A stretch of DNA of 64,000 nucleotides from Onthophagus taurus (Eukaryota > Arthropoda > Insecta > Coleoptera > Scarabaeidae): positions 7,819,501-7,883,500 of the forward strand of contig NC_091971.1 of the NCBI RefSeq assembly GCF_036711975.1, given 5' to 3'. Within the stretch, counting starts at the first letter, position 1. Each line of letters begins with the position of its first letter. The position numbers were made by a program, and so were the translations under genes. Below the pieces are notes generated by a model. The model searched no databases. It worked only from the letters and a program-made list of their open reading frames with translations, and was not told the origin of the DNA. This document shows positions 50,201 through 60,887 of the stretch, piece after piece.

Positions 50201-53200
50201 ATATCACGAATCTTCTTAGAAAATATATCCCTAACATTGAAGTACAAAGCGATGTTGGCTCAGAATTAACCTACCTTTTACCCAAAGAACAATCCGCGGT
50301 TTTTCGAGAAATGCTGGAGGATTTCGAAAATCAAGCAAATAGATTACAAATTGCCACTTTTGGAATATCATTAACAACAATGGAAGAAGTATTTATGAAG
50401 TATACATAAAAAATCATAAAAATCCCATTTAATTTTATTTAATTTTTATAGAGTTGGTGCCGATCATCACAAAGAAGAAGAAAGCGATTCACGTAATATT
50501 AACAATTCTTCATATACGAGATGTAAGCCTACCTTAATTAAAATAAATCATAATTATTTGATTAATAGTGGCTTTTTAGTGAATATAAGTGATAATTTCA
50601 CTGTAACTGGATTCCGATTAAAAATCAATCAAACGATGGCTATGATGATGAAGAAAATGTTATCAACATTTAGATCATGGTTGTTATTTCTGATTCAAAA
50701 TGTGATTCCCATAGTGTTCTTGATTATTGCTATTTCAGTAGCGAAATTTAAAAATAACGATACAGAACCTGCCAGATTAGATTTATCATTAGATACTTAT
50801 CTAAATCCTATCACCCCAATTACTACTACTGATTTAAACGACCCGTTCTATAACAGATATAAGAAGATTTTAACGAAAGAAAACCGAAAAATATTAGATT
50901 GGGGGCAGGAAAATTTCACAACGAATTTATTAAATCTCGTGAGTTAATTAATTTTCCGTGAGAAGAAACATAAAAAAAATGTTTTAGGGAGAAACCTTAA
51001 TTAATATTATAAGAATGCGTTATATAATAGGAGCTAGTTTTGATGGTGACAAAATTATAAGCTTTTTTAATAATGAACCCTATCATTCACCTCCACTTGC
51101 CTTGCAATATACTATTAATTCAGTTTTGCAGGAGATTATGAATTCGGATAAATACAATATTAGGATCAGTAATCATCCTATTCCTTATAATGATCAAACT
51201 CAGGTAAGTTCTCGGTTTGATTTCTTTTTTTTGTCAACAAAAAGAAATCAACATTTATTAAACTTTATATTTCTAGTCCGATCGAATGACTCGTTCAGAC
51301 ACAATAGGATACCAATTAGCTTTTAATATGGGTTTTTGCATGGCTATAATATCCCCATTTTACATCCTTTTCTACGTTAGAGAACGTGTCTGCAAATCTA
51401 AACACCTTCAATTTGTTTCTGGCGTAAATATAAGCGTATACTGGGTAACAGCGTATCTTTGGGATTTTTTAACATTTCTATTTACTTGTATTTGTTTGAT
51501 AATAACATTAGCGTGTTTACAAGAACCGGGATTTGCTACATTTGACGAATTGGGTTTGTATTAAAAAAACGTAGCTTATGTAAAATTAACGATGTTATGA
51601 TTTTAGGGAGAGTGTTCTTGTTGCTAATATTGTTTGGTTTCGCAATGTTACCACAGGCTTATTTGTTGGCGTTTAAATTCGAAGTTCCTTCAACTGCATA
51701 CGTCGTTTTAACATTCATTAATATATTTTTTGGTATAGATATTAACGAAATTTTGAATTTTTAAATATTTGTTATAATATAGGTCTCATCGTGTTTGTGT
51801 TTATGCAAATTTTAAAGTTACCAAGTATGAATTTAACGAAATTAACGGACGCGTTGCATTGGACATTTCTTTTGGTGCCGCATTATGCTGTGGCAAGTGG
51901 TTTTCACGAGATATATCTAAAGTACACTATCAATAAAATTTGTGCTCGATGGGATGATTTTAGTGAAGGTTTAAGCTGCGGTATTAATCCAACTATGTGT
52001 TGTGGTAAGTTTTATATTGTGAATTTCACTTAAAATGCAATATACAAAAATATATTTCCATAGAAACCAGGATGTACCTACTTACGTTGTCCCATATTAA
52101 ATGCAACATGTCAGAATCTTTCTAGTGGTAGGTCTAATGTTAGTTCTAGTATTGCACCAGCAATATCACTAGAACTAACACAATACCTAGAACTAGAATC
52201 ATTCGGATTTAGCCGTCTTGAGAGACGTGTGGCTAAATACGAATGTTTCTAGTTCTCGGTCTAGTGTTAGTTTTAATATTGCACTAACACTATCACTAGA
52301 GCTCACACAAGACCTAGAACTAGAATCATTGGGATTTAGCCGTCTTGAGAGATGTGCGGCTAAATCCGAATGATTCTAGTTTTCGGTCTAGTGTTAGTTC
52401 TAGTTTTAATTGTTATTCAATGTTAGATTGTCGTATATTTTTATTGAACGAAAAGTAGAACTAACACTACACCTAGAACCAGAAACATTCGAGTTTAGCC
52501 CTGCGTCTCTTAAGACGGCCGAAAACTCAGGGTTATCATAAGGACGTTTTCCAAGCAAAATTTTTCCTTTGCAAAACTACCCAATGCCTGTACTATTAAG
52601 TTATGTTGCATTTTATGTGGGAGAGTGCAAATGCATAGTAATTCCCGGTATGTTTTGATTTCACATATTTATCTGCAGATAATGATGAGTTATATCTTGG
52701 GTGGGACAATAATGGAATCGGAAGGAATATTACGTTCTTAGTTATAACAGCATCCGTTTTAACTTTGTTGTTAATGTTAATCGAATACAGGATTTTTGAA
52801 AAAATTATGTATGTGTTTAGAACGAAAACATTTTGGGTTCCTCAATCTGATGATGTGGATGATTCCGATGTTTTAGAGGAAAAGATTAAAGTAAGAGATG
52901 GAGAGATTAATAAAGAAGATTATACTGTCGTGTTAAAAGATATTACAAAATTTTATGGGAAGATTTTGGTTGTTAATCAGCTATGTTTGGGTATTAAAGG
53001 AGGTGAATGTTTTGGTTTACTCGGAGTCAACGGTGCCGGCAAAACAACCACGTTTAAAATGATAACGGGTGATGTTCCTATATCCAGTGGTGATGCTTGG
53101 ATTTGTGGTTTAAACGCTAAAACAAAAATGAAAAAAATTAATAAGCTAATTGGGTATTGTCCCCAATTCGATGCATTATTAGATGATTTCACCGGAAAGG

Positions 53201-53945
53201 AAACCTTGGTCATGTACTGCTTATTAAGAGGAGTCACCTATAATGACAGCAAATATCTTGCGGTTAACTTAGCTAAAGAATTCGATTTTTTTGAACACAT
53301 CCATAAAAAAGTTCATAAATACAGCGGTGGTAACAAAAGGAAGTTAAGCGCGGCCATCGCTTTAATTGGACATCATCCGGTTGTATTCATGGACGAACCA
53401 ACTACTGGTATGGACCCTGCAACAAAACGTAACGTCTGGAACATTTTATGCCGCATCCGAGAAAGTGGAAAATGTTTAGTGTTAACTACACACAGCATGG
53501 AAGAATCCGAAGCTTTATGCACGAGATTAGCCGTTATGGTGAATGGATCATTTAAATGTCTTGGGACCACCCAACATTTGAAGAATAAATTTTCGCAAGG
53601 ATATACGTTAACTGTGAAGGTTCAAAAAATGAATGCAGAGCTTCAAGACGAAGATATCGAACGTATAGATACATTTATTAAAAGCAACTTTTCTTCGGCC
53701 ATTTTAAGAGAGAGTCATCAAGATTTAATAACTTTCGATATTCCTGATACGGAAGGTTTGAGGTGGTCAGAAATGTTTGGAATTATGGAGGATGCAAAAC
53801 AATCGTTGAATATTACAGATTACTCTTTAACCCAATCAAGTTTAGAACAAGTATATTTTGTGATGATTCAATATTTTAATTATATTAATATTTTTCTCTT
53901 TTTTAGATTTTCTTATATTTCACAAAGTTTCAACGGGAGGTATAA
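47300..53945 (+). CDS. ABCA-type full ABC transporter (ABCA3-like)
   Basis: The fifteen-exon model is 47300-47514, 47570-47791, 48074-48204, 48300-48803, 48859-49038, 49085-49794, 49858-50399, 50452-50522, 50580-50938, 50988-51203, 51277-51553, 51607-51732, 51783-52004, 52679-53850 and 53907-53945. It gives 1661 residues, normal for ABCA. The layout is TMD-NBD-TMD-NBD. TM1 follows [17 protein letters not shown]1 has Walker [10 protein letters not shown] (about 563), signature LSGGMKRKL and Walker [16 protein letters not shown]2 has Walker [10 protein letters not shown] (about 1374), signature [10 protein letters not shown] and Walker [22 protein letters not shown] closes the first half and [14 protein letters not shown] ends the protein. 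ABCA proteins move lipids or sterols across membranes; the substrate here is unknown. Exon 8/9 splicing is optional in frame (see findings). Confidence 0.93.
47795..47818. repeat. AT dinucleotide microsatellite
   Basis: A run of about eleven alternating AT units just inside the second intron of the ABCA gene, directly beside palindromic-repeat copy 7. Confidence 0.85.
47819..48056. repeat. Dispersed palindromic repeat, copy 7 (best core)
   Basis: In ABCA intron 2, this copy shows the full nested palindrome: aactaacactagacctag, aactagaaacattcaggttta, gcccgtctttcaagacggc, taaacccgaatgtttctag. A flanking sequence, ctaatgttaataaaaatatataacaatctagcgctgaataacaa, matches that of the 12.8-kb copy. 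It sits beside the AT microsatellite. Confidence 0.85.
52005..52678. repeat. ABCA intron filled by palindromic repeat copy 8 (52027-52621)
   Basis: This 674-nt intron, against about 50-70 nt for most others in the gene, is largely one element. It starts near 52027 with cacttaaaatgcaatata and ends near 52621 with atgttgcattttatgtg, i.e. imperfect inverted ends. Inside are three palindrome cores (each gattcggatttagccgtcttgag-like with inverted arms). Near the right end is ttttgcaaaactacccaatgcc...agttatgttgcatttt, the reverse complement of the left end of copy 4 at 33.5 kb. Confidence 0.8.
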
Positions 53946-54093
53946 AATTAATTAAAAATATAACGAAATATATGATATATATAAATAATATAGGTGGCTT
54001 TGACGCAATTTATGTAATTCCTAAAATTCACGCGAGATGTCCCCAAAGTCAGCGGCCATTTTGGAAGTGTTGGTTTGATTTTTGAACGTGACA

Positions 54094-54679
54094 ATGTCTG
54101 AGCAATTGCGATTTTGCAAAGGGTGCTCTAAACAGCTTAAAATTTACGTAAAATGTTTTGAATGCGACTCAATTTATCATTTCGCGTGTTTTGATCAACA
54201 ACCGAACCGTATCATAGCGCCAGATAATAAGCTATACTGTTGTAAAGATGTTACTGTTAACATAACCTCAAATAACAGTTCAAATTTTAAAAATGAAGAT
54301 GTGAAGAACGACGACGAAATAAAAGATGTCGCGGTAACTCAAAACAAAATTGAAAAAACTGATAGTAAAAAACAAAAAGGCGTTAAATGTATGTTTGAGG
54401 ATAAAAACAAGATTAATTTCGGTATTATATTTTTTGTTTTAAGGTGTTGTTAAAAAGTGTAAACGTAACGAAGATGTAAAGGTTCCAGAGAAATACGATT
54501 GCGTTAAATGTCCGTTCTCGACAAAATGGTACACTTCGTTGAAACAACATGAACTGCTACATAGTGTTGAAAAAAAATATGAATGCCTTATGTGTGGAAA
54601 AAAGTTAAAGCAACATTCCCAACTGTATAATCACGAAAAAATGTGTAGGTCAAGAATGAAAACGGATTTATTTGAGTAA
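54094..54679 (+). CDS. Small zinc-finger protein (PHD-like plus C2H2 fingers)
   Basis: There are two exons (54094-54388 and 54444-54679, phase 1) encoding 176 residues. The N-terminus has a cross-brace-like Cys/His pattern (CKGCSKQL, CFECDSIYHFACFDQ, CC), similar to a PHD-type finger, at about residues 7-50. An acidic/Lys linker follows. The C-terminal half has two fingers: CVKCPFSTKWYTSLKQHELLH (C2H2) and CLMCGKKLKQHSQLYNHEKMC (C2HC). The whole is likely nuclear, binding chromatin or DNA; no orthologue is recognised. The ATG at 54094 is chosen because it is the first in frame after a short AT-poor leader. The gene starts about 150 bp after the ABCA stop on the same strand. Confidence 0.75.
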
Positions 54680-54899
54680 TTATTTATTAATGTTAAATGT
54701 TTAATTATATGAAGTTGTTATCTGCTAAATTTATTAAATATATATTATATATATAATAATGTACAAGGTGCTTCATCTGTCCAAAAGTCCTGTTTTAAAA
54801 TGTTTGCCCATTTTGTTTTATTAGCTGTTTCTTGTTGTTATAAATTTCTTACTGCTTTTAGGTGGGTTTATTGATTATAGCTTGGAATGTTGCCTGTTC

Positions 54900-55640
54900 C
54901 TCTGCTTCCATATCCCTGCTATATCTCTGTAATTGTCGTAGATTATTGTGCAAATGCACGCTGTTCATTGTTGTTTACGATTAAAACTGGTGTCTGAATC
55001 TTCTTGCTGTAATATCTTGGCTGCAATATCTATGCTAGCTGCAAGCCCTCCAAGTCATCGAAATTTTGAGGTATTCATCAATGCCATAGAAACTTTTAAA
55101 TCCAAGGTAGAACCTTATTTTAGATTTAAACTGTTTAGCATCAAGGGCCCAGACACACTCAGGCAGCACATGGAACAGCTTGGTGGCGTAATAGTGTAAA
55201 ATTTATTTTAATACCGTTATTATTATTTCTAGTTTGATAATTGTGTTTATCGTTCATCTTACGATATGAGGTTGGATTATTTTTAATGTATTGTAGACAT
55301 TCTAGATATATATACATGAAACACTCAGAATATTCAGTTCAGATAATTTGGTCCTGATGCAGCATTCGGCAAAGCGCAAATCAGTCATGACGCTCAAGCA
55401 TCTCTCAAGCATTTTAGCTTGGAATCAAGTATCACTTCCAGATATTTAACCGGCTGACTGAGACTTGGACGCGTTCACCGCAAGATTATTAGATTCAAAC
55501 CAAGATAGAAGTCTGAAGAAGATAGAAGATTATTATTATTATGATAAAAAAAAGCAACGGACCAAGTACAGATCCTTGTGGGACTCCGTATTTAATTGCA
55601 ATTTTATCAGAAGTCTGGTTGTTGAAAGAAACATATTAAG
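54900..55640 (-). mobile_element. Degenerate LINE fragment (RT middle to C-terminus)
   Basis: Reading the minus strand from about 55640 down: SDKIAIKYGVPQGSVLGPLLF (RT motif), then WFESNNLAVNASKSQ and VKYLEVILDSKLKCL, then ATKLFHVLPECVWALDAKQFKSKIRFYLGFKSFYGIDEYL near 55030-55190. These follow the usual order of a CR1/Jockey-like RT C-terminal half. Several frames are needed, so it is dead. It lies between the small zinc-finger gene and the gustatory receptor. Confidence 0.75.
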
Positions 55641-56003
55641 TGTTGAGTTCACTAAAATAGTAAGGTTAATTTTAGCAACAATAACTCGTGCATTCATTTA
55701 TTGGTGCGAATTCGCAAAATCAGTGTTTTAACCCAACATCAACATAGTAATAATTCCCTTAATAAAAAATTAAATACTCAATTAATAAAATCGGTATAAA
55801 TCCATCGCGTTTACTTAATTCATTATAAATCACCGCTTAATGCATACGCATTAGTGGCTGTGATCAATCTGTCGATAATGTATACCTATCAAGTTATAAT
55901 ATGAACAATATTTACCAACTGTAACGCGTGCTTAAGTAAACCAAATTATTATGTGTGCTATATATGAGAAAATGAACTAGCAAGATTCCCGTTTGTGTTG
56001 AAA
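55641..56003. other. 5' flank of the gustatory receptor gene
   Basis: Non-coding and AT-rich, between the LINE fragment and the receptor start codon at 56004. It presumably contains the receptor promoter; I see no TATA box that I would defend. Confidence 0.5.
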
Positions 56004-56824
56004 ATGAGTAGTGTACACCCCACAAATAAACTTAATAATAATCAACGTTCAATACAAAAAGATATAAAACCGTTATTAATTCTTATTCAATTATGTGGAC
56101 AACTCCCTGTAAATGGAATATCTACCGATTTAATTTATTTTAGGTATTCGTCAGCGAAATTTCTTTATTTTTTATTTATTTGTGGAGGGATAGGATTTTT
56201 AACAACACTTCATATTTATGGAATTTTAAAATACGGAGCTGATTTCAATTTAATTAGTAATTTCTGATTAATTGTTGGAAAATTAATAAATTTTGGGTTA
56301 CTATTATTTTTTTAGGCGATTTCATGTTTTATGGAAGCATCTTCTTCTTGAATATTTCGTTTTTTAATGTGGCTAAAAAATGGGGGGTTTTGATGAAAGA
56401 ATGGAACGATATGGAGTTGTACTTTATTGATTACGGAACAACAAAAGACGTTAAATTAAGGATAAAAATAACGGTTATTATTTGTGGTTGCACTGCAATA
56501 AGTAACAATAACATTTAGTGAACGATTAAAAAATTGTTATGATTATTTTTTAGTATTATATTTTATGAAAGTAATTAATGCAATTTCGATTACATTGGAA
56601 TGTAAATTAATTGATGGAAATGATTTGGAGTATTACTTTAAAAACGTGTTTTTTAAACATATTTTTATTATATTGGGTTATACCACTTTCACTGGATTCC
56701 TTTTAAAAGTACGTTTCCATTAATTAATAACTTAAATCTTAATCAAATTGTAGTTTTTTGATTTTGTAGCATTCTTTTTTTGGTTATTAACCGATGCTTT
56801 TATTATTATAATGAGCACCTCTTT

Positions 56825-56910
56825 GGCTATAAGATTTAAGCAAGTTAATTTAAAAATTAGGACCGCTGGCTATAAGATTTAAGCAAGTTAATTTAAAAAT
56901 TAGGACCGCT
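56825..56910 (+). repeat. Perfect 43-bp tandem duplication in exon 4 of the sugar receptor
   Basis: The unit starts ggctataagatttaagcaag and ends taggaccgct. Two copies abut without a spacer and show no mismatch. 43 is not a multiple of 3. Confidence 0.95.
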
Positions 56911-56929
56911 GTTAATCAAAAGGTAAGAG

Positions 56930-56960
56930 AAACATTCGGGTCTCGTAAGACGGCTAAAAT
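56930..56960. repeat. Dispersed palindromic repeat, copy 9 (remnant)
   Basis: The intron after the duplicated exon holds gaaacattcgggtctcgtaagacggctaaaa, the minimal core of the family with its centre reduced. Confidence 0.55.
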
Positions 56961-57651
56961 TATTAAATTAACTCCAGTTAAAACTTGTTTCTTGGAGGGA
57001 AATCCGAGATCATTACAATAAATTATGCAAACTTTGCAAATTATTAGATGAAATTATTTCGCCGATAATCTTTGTTTCATTCGGATATAATCTGATTGCT
57101 ATTTTAATCCAACTATTTAATAGCTTAAGGTAACTATTAATTAATTTTATTGATACCTTTATAAGCCTTTTTATTTCAAAACTAGGAGCATGCGTAATAA
57201 TATTGAAAAAGCTTATTTCTTCGTTTCTTTTGGAACTGTAATTCTACGAGTAATCATAGTCACTTTATATGGAGCTTGGGTAAACGACGAAAGCAAAAAT
57301 CCAATTAGAATTCTTAATTCTGTATCATCTAATATTTATAACCCCGAAGTATTTCTCTCTCTCGTTTCTTTTTTAATTATATTAATTAATTTTTTTTAGA
57401 TCAAAAGGTTTATTATTCAAGTTAGTTATGACAGCGTTGCTTTAACTGGAAGAGAATTTTTTAGAATTACACGTAGTTTGGTGTTTAGTGTAAAAATAAC
57501 TTTCCTAAACTATTTAATAGAATTACAAGTTTTTTTATTTTAGATCGCCGGGGCTATTGTAACTTATGAGTTGGTGTTGATTCAATTTAATGAAAATCTT
57601 TTAAAGGAACATTTCAGAAATAACAGTCAATGTTAAAAAAATATTTTTGTG

Positions 57652-58719
57652 TTAAACAGCTTCCACGTCTTCAACTCCAGGTTCTGGAGTCTGAAAAACT
57701 AATCTATAAAGCATACCTCCAACGATCCCAGCAAGAAAAGGTCCAACGTAATATACCTAAAAATGTAATAATTATATGTCTATTAAATTATAAAGAATTT
57801 TTTATATATTTACCCAATGATAACTTAGAAATTCATGATTATTTATAGCTGGACCTATTGCTCTAGCTGGGTTTAACCCCGCCCCAGAAATCGCTGCCTA
57901 AAAAATCAATTGGCATAACACAAATAAAAGCATTTAATAATTTTTCGTTTACCCCTGCAAGAACTAAAACAACAATTAAAAACCCAAATCGAATACCAAG
58001 AGAATCAATTTTCCTATTTCTCCAATCCCAAACAGAAGCACACACAATAACTATGAGTAAGGTCAAGACAAACTCGATAAGACACACTTGCCAATCTTCA
58101 CAATTTTTACCTTTAACCAGAGTGAAAATACCAGCACTTTTTTCTTCATAAAAGGCATCTATCATTTCTTGCGATACAACCAGCTAACAAAAAAAATTTA
58201 ATTATATACCTATAGTAAAATAGAAAGCAAAATTGAAACCAACCAAAGCCAGTGCATGTCCAGCTATACTACCAAGACATTGCGCTATTAGATATATAAA
58301 AAAATGTAACAACGAGAGATAACCCAACAAAAAAGAACCCAAAGAAACCGCTGGGTTTATGTGAGATCCAGAAATATGAGCGACGCACTAAAAATTACAT
58401 TAATTTAATTTAAATAAAAAGTTAAATAAAATAATTTAACTTACCTCCACAGAAATTAATATTGATAAACCAACGGAGAAAGCTATCTCAAGTAGAGTAC
58501 ACATAGAAGCATCTGCCATACTTGAAAGGGACATTAAAATAAACGTTCCTGTAAATTCGCCGAAAAAAATGGCAACATATCTATAAACAGGTGCTTCTTC
58601 ATATATAACAAATCTACGGCCTAACAAGAATGTTATTCAAAATTAAAATGTTATCGTAACTTTATTTTACCAAGAGGTTTTATGTGAAGATACACATTCT
58701 TTGGTTTATCATCAGCCAT
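57652..58719 (-). CDS. Aquaporin (MIP-family water/solute channel)
   Basis: There are six exons on the minus strand (58719-58671, 58620-58445, 58387-58244, 58183-57953, 57897-57814 and 57756-57652), giving 262 residues. It is a six-helix channel with both NPA boxes: HISGSHINPAV (about residue 87) in loop B and SGAGLNPARAIGP (about 210) in loop E, the second with the selectivity Arg. Other helices include IFFGEFTGTFILMSL, CLIEFVLTLLIVIVC and GPFLAGIVGGMLYRLVF. Before the second NPA the sequence is VLVLAGAAISG, with no His at the position that orthodox water-specific aquaporins use (usually GHL). A wider-pore or unorthodox insect clade is therefore possible. The short acidic C-terminus ends EAV. 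The gene is tail-to-tail with the gustatory receptor. Confidence 0.93.
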
Positions 58720-59723
58720 TTTTCCAAACAGAAAACAAATTTATACCAAATATTGACAATTAATTACTAATTGGACAAGTCAAACGTCGAAATTTCAATC
58801 AACAATTAAAATTTAAGTTTTTAAATCTTATTTAGAAAGTTCATCATTACATAAGTCATTTATATCATCAAGTTCTACATCTAAGCCAAGAAATGCACCG
58901 AACTTCATTTTCAATTTCTTAAGCTTCATCTACCACTACATTATTTTCATGAATAATTTCAGGCATCAAGTTTTTCCATGCCAAGCTTAGTACTTTTATG
59001 GATAGATTTTACAACTAACTTAACACATTCAAAGATATTAAATTTCTTTCAAAATTCTTTAAAAGTCACTTAATTAGCATTCATTACATAAAAAAACTTT
59101 TTATAATTAGTGAGTTGTCTAGCTACCTAGGTATCTCAAAATTATCACTAATGGCTTATAACTTTTCTCATTCCTAACACAAATTTGTTTCTGGTATTTG
59201 AAATTATTAATTTTATATTAAATGATTCCTAGATATTTATAATTAAATATGTTGAATCTGTTATTTCCAAGAAATGTTACAAAAATTGTGTGTGATAATC
59301 TTTAATAGGTTTGATTTTGTATGTAGACATAAATATTGAAACATCGGTGTCGTTGGTACACACATTTATTTTCATAGTCGATTTTTAAAACCTTTGAAAT
59401 TAATTACAGGAAGATTTGAATAATTTATTTTGATTTTGAGGTTAGAATACAGCATCCATAAATGTCATCTAAATGATGTCAATTGAAAGATCTCATAAAT
59501 TTCGATTGACAGAAGAATGACATAGAATTAAATACACATTTCAAACAATTTTTATTTTCAAATTTAGTCGTAGTAAACGTATTTTATCGCTAGAGATGAA
59601 TTTAATTACATATTAAAAAAGCTGTAAATTAATACTTTCTAATTAATTGGATAATTAAATTCGATATTTTTATCTACCAACTACAAATAATCGAATATTC
59701 CTAAAATATTGTTTATAAGCTTC
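58720..59723. other. Interval between aquaporin and APE1 genes
   Basis: These genes diverge, so both promoters should be here. The interval holds a pogo-like transposase relic (about 58830-59090) and otherwise AT-rich sequence with no further element that I recognise. Confidence 0.5.
58830..59090 (-). mobile_element. Relic of a pogo/Tigger-like DNA transposase C-terminus
   Basis: The minus strand reads SLAWKNLMPEIIHENN, then, after a stop, KFGAFLGLDVELDDINDLCNDEL. Both match the style of the C-terminal end of Tigger-type transposases (AWKNL.PE, then GLEVDEDDVEEL). It is short and degenerate, with at least one stop; no terminal repeats were found. The call rests on pattern recognition only. 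Confidence 0.4.
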
Positions 59724-60887
59724 ATGTTGTCAATCCGGCTTAACCTCATTCTAATTCCCGCTCGATTTTCACCGGTACGCTTCAACTCTCTAACGTTTTT
59801 GTCTCCTACGAAAATGCCGCCGCGCAAACGAATTTTAAAAGATACTCAACCCGAAGAAAAAGAAAAGCCCACGGAAAACGAACCAACAAAACGAGGTAGT
59901 AAACGTAAAGCAACAAAGCCCAATAAAATTGTTAAAGAAAATAATCAACCAAAATACGAATTAATAGAAACTAAAGAATCTAATGCGGTAGATGAGGAAC
60001 CAAAGAACGATAGTGATAAAGATATAATAGATGATCAACCATCTAAAAAATTAAAAAAATCTAATTTAAAAATTTCAAGTTGGAATGTTGATGGGTTAAG
60101 AGCTTGGATTAAGAAAAAGGGTCTTGAATTCATCGCGAAAGAGAACCCCGATATATTTTGTATCCAAGAGACTAGATGTAGCGAAAAAAAATTACCAGAT
60201 GAAGTAAGATCAATCGATGGTTATAAAGCATATTGGTTTAGTGCTGTGAAAGAAGGATATTCTGGTGTAGGCATCTACACAAAAACCAATCCCCAATCTT
60301 TCAAAAACGGTTTTGGAGTCAAAGAATTCGACGATGAGGGTCGATGCATAACACTAGAATATGATGATTTTTATTTGGTTAATGTTTATGTTCCCAATGC
60401 TGGAAGAGGATTGATTACACTTGATAAAAGATTATCTTGGAATGAAGAATTCAAAAGTTACATAAAAGATTTAGATCAAAAAAAGCCTGTTATTGTATGC
60501 GGAGATATGAATGTGGCTCATAATGAGATAGATTTGGCTAACCCAAAAAGTAATAAAAAAAGTGCAGGATTCACAATAGAAGAACGAGAAGGAATGACTG
60601 ATTTCTTAAGCGAAGGATTTTTGGATACTTATCGAAAATTATATCCTGATAAAACCGGCGTTTATACTTTTTGGTCTTACATGAATAATGCTAGGGCTAA
60701 AAATGTTGGATGGTACATTTTTTTCTTCTAAATAAGCTTTGAATAATTAATTAAACATATTTTTTTTAGGAGATTGGATTATTTCATTGTTTCAAATAGA
60801 TTCATGGAGAATGTTGCTGATAATATTGTCAATAATGAATTTTTGGGATCCGATCACTGCCCCATTACGTTGTTGTTAAACACTTAA
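59724..60887 (+). CDS. AP endonuclease, APE1/ExoIII type
   Basis: There are two exons (59724-60712 and 60770-60887, phase 2). They give 368 residues from the first ATG, or 338 from the in-frame ATG at 59814 (MPPRKRIL). It cuts DNA 5' of abasic sites in base-excision repair. The Lys/Glu-rich N-terminus is followed by the exonuclease/endonuclease/phosphatase fold: KISSWNVDGLRAW, FCIQETRC (metal-binding Glu), YSGVGIYTK, NVYVPNAGRGL, VIVCGDMNVAHNEIDL (catalytic Asp/Asn), [21 protein letters not shown] and GSDHCPI (catalytic Asp-His). The first 30 residues (MLSIRLNLILIPARFSPVRF...) are Arg-rich without acidic residues, like a mitochondrial presequence. Initiation at both ATGs would give mitochondrial and nuclear forms. 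The 57-nt intron splits the Trp codon. Confidence 0.95.

Larger units (their letters stand above)
56004..57636 (+). pseudogene. Sugar-type gustatory receptor (Gr64/Gr5a-like), frame broken by a 43-bp tandem duplication
   Basis: The eight-exon model is 56004-56256, 56316-56501, 56554-56708, 56754-56922, 56978-57129, 57186-57348, 57400-57489 and 57544-57636. Landmarks of the sugar-receptor clade are present: IKPLLILIQLCGQLPVNGIS near the N-terminus, FMFYGSIFFLNI, AKKWGVLMKEW, WREIRDHYNKL, WVNDESKNP, ALTGREFFRITRSLV and the TM7 motif AGAIVTYELVLIQFN. Sugar receptors are seven-helix ligand-gated cation channels of taste neurons. Exon 4 holds two identical 43-bp units (56825-56867 and 56868-56910). 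With both, the frame shifts and meets a stop; with one copy all phases fit and the protein would have 405 residues. So it is either a young pseudogene or null allele, or an assembly error. The other exons look intact. Confidence 0.85.

Noticed and set aside
55465-55731. 88-codon plus-strand frame before the gustatory receptor
   Set aside because: It is the antisense of a LINE reverse transcriptase; the minus strand reads GVPQGSVLGPLLF here.
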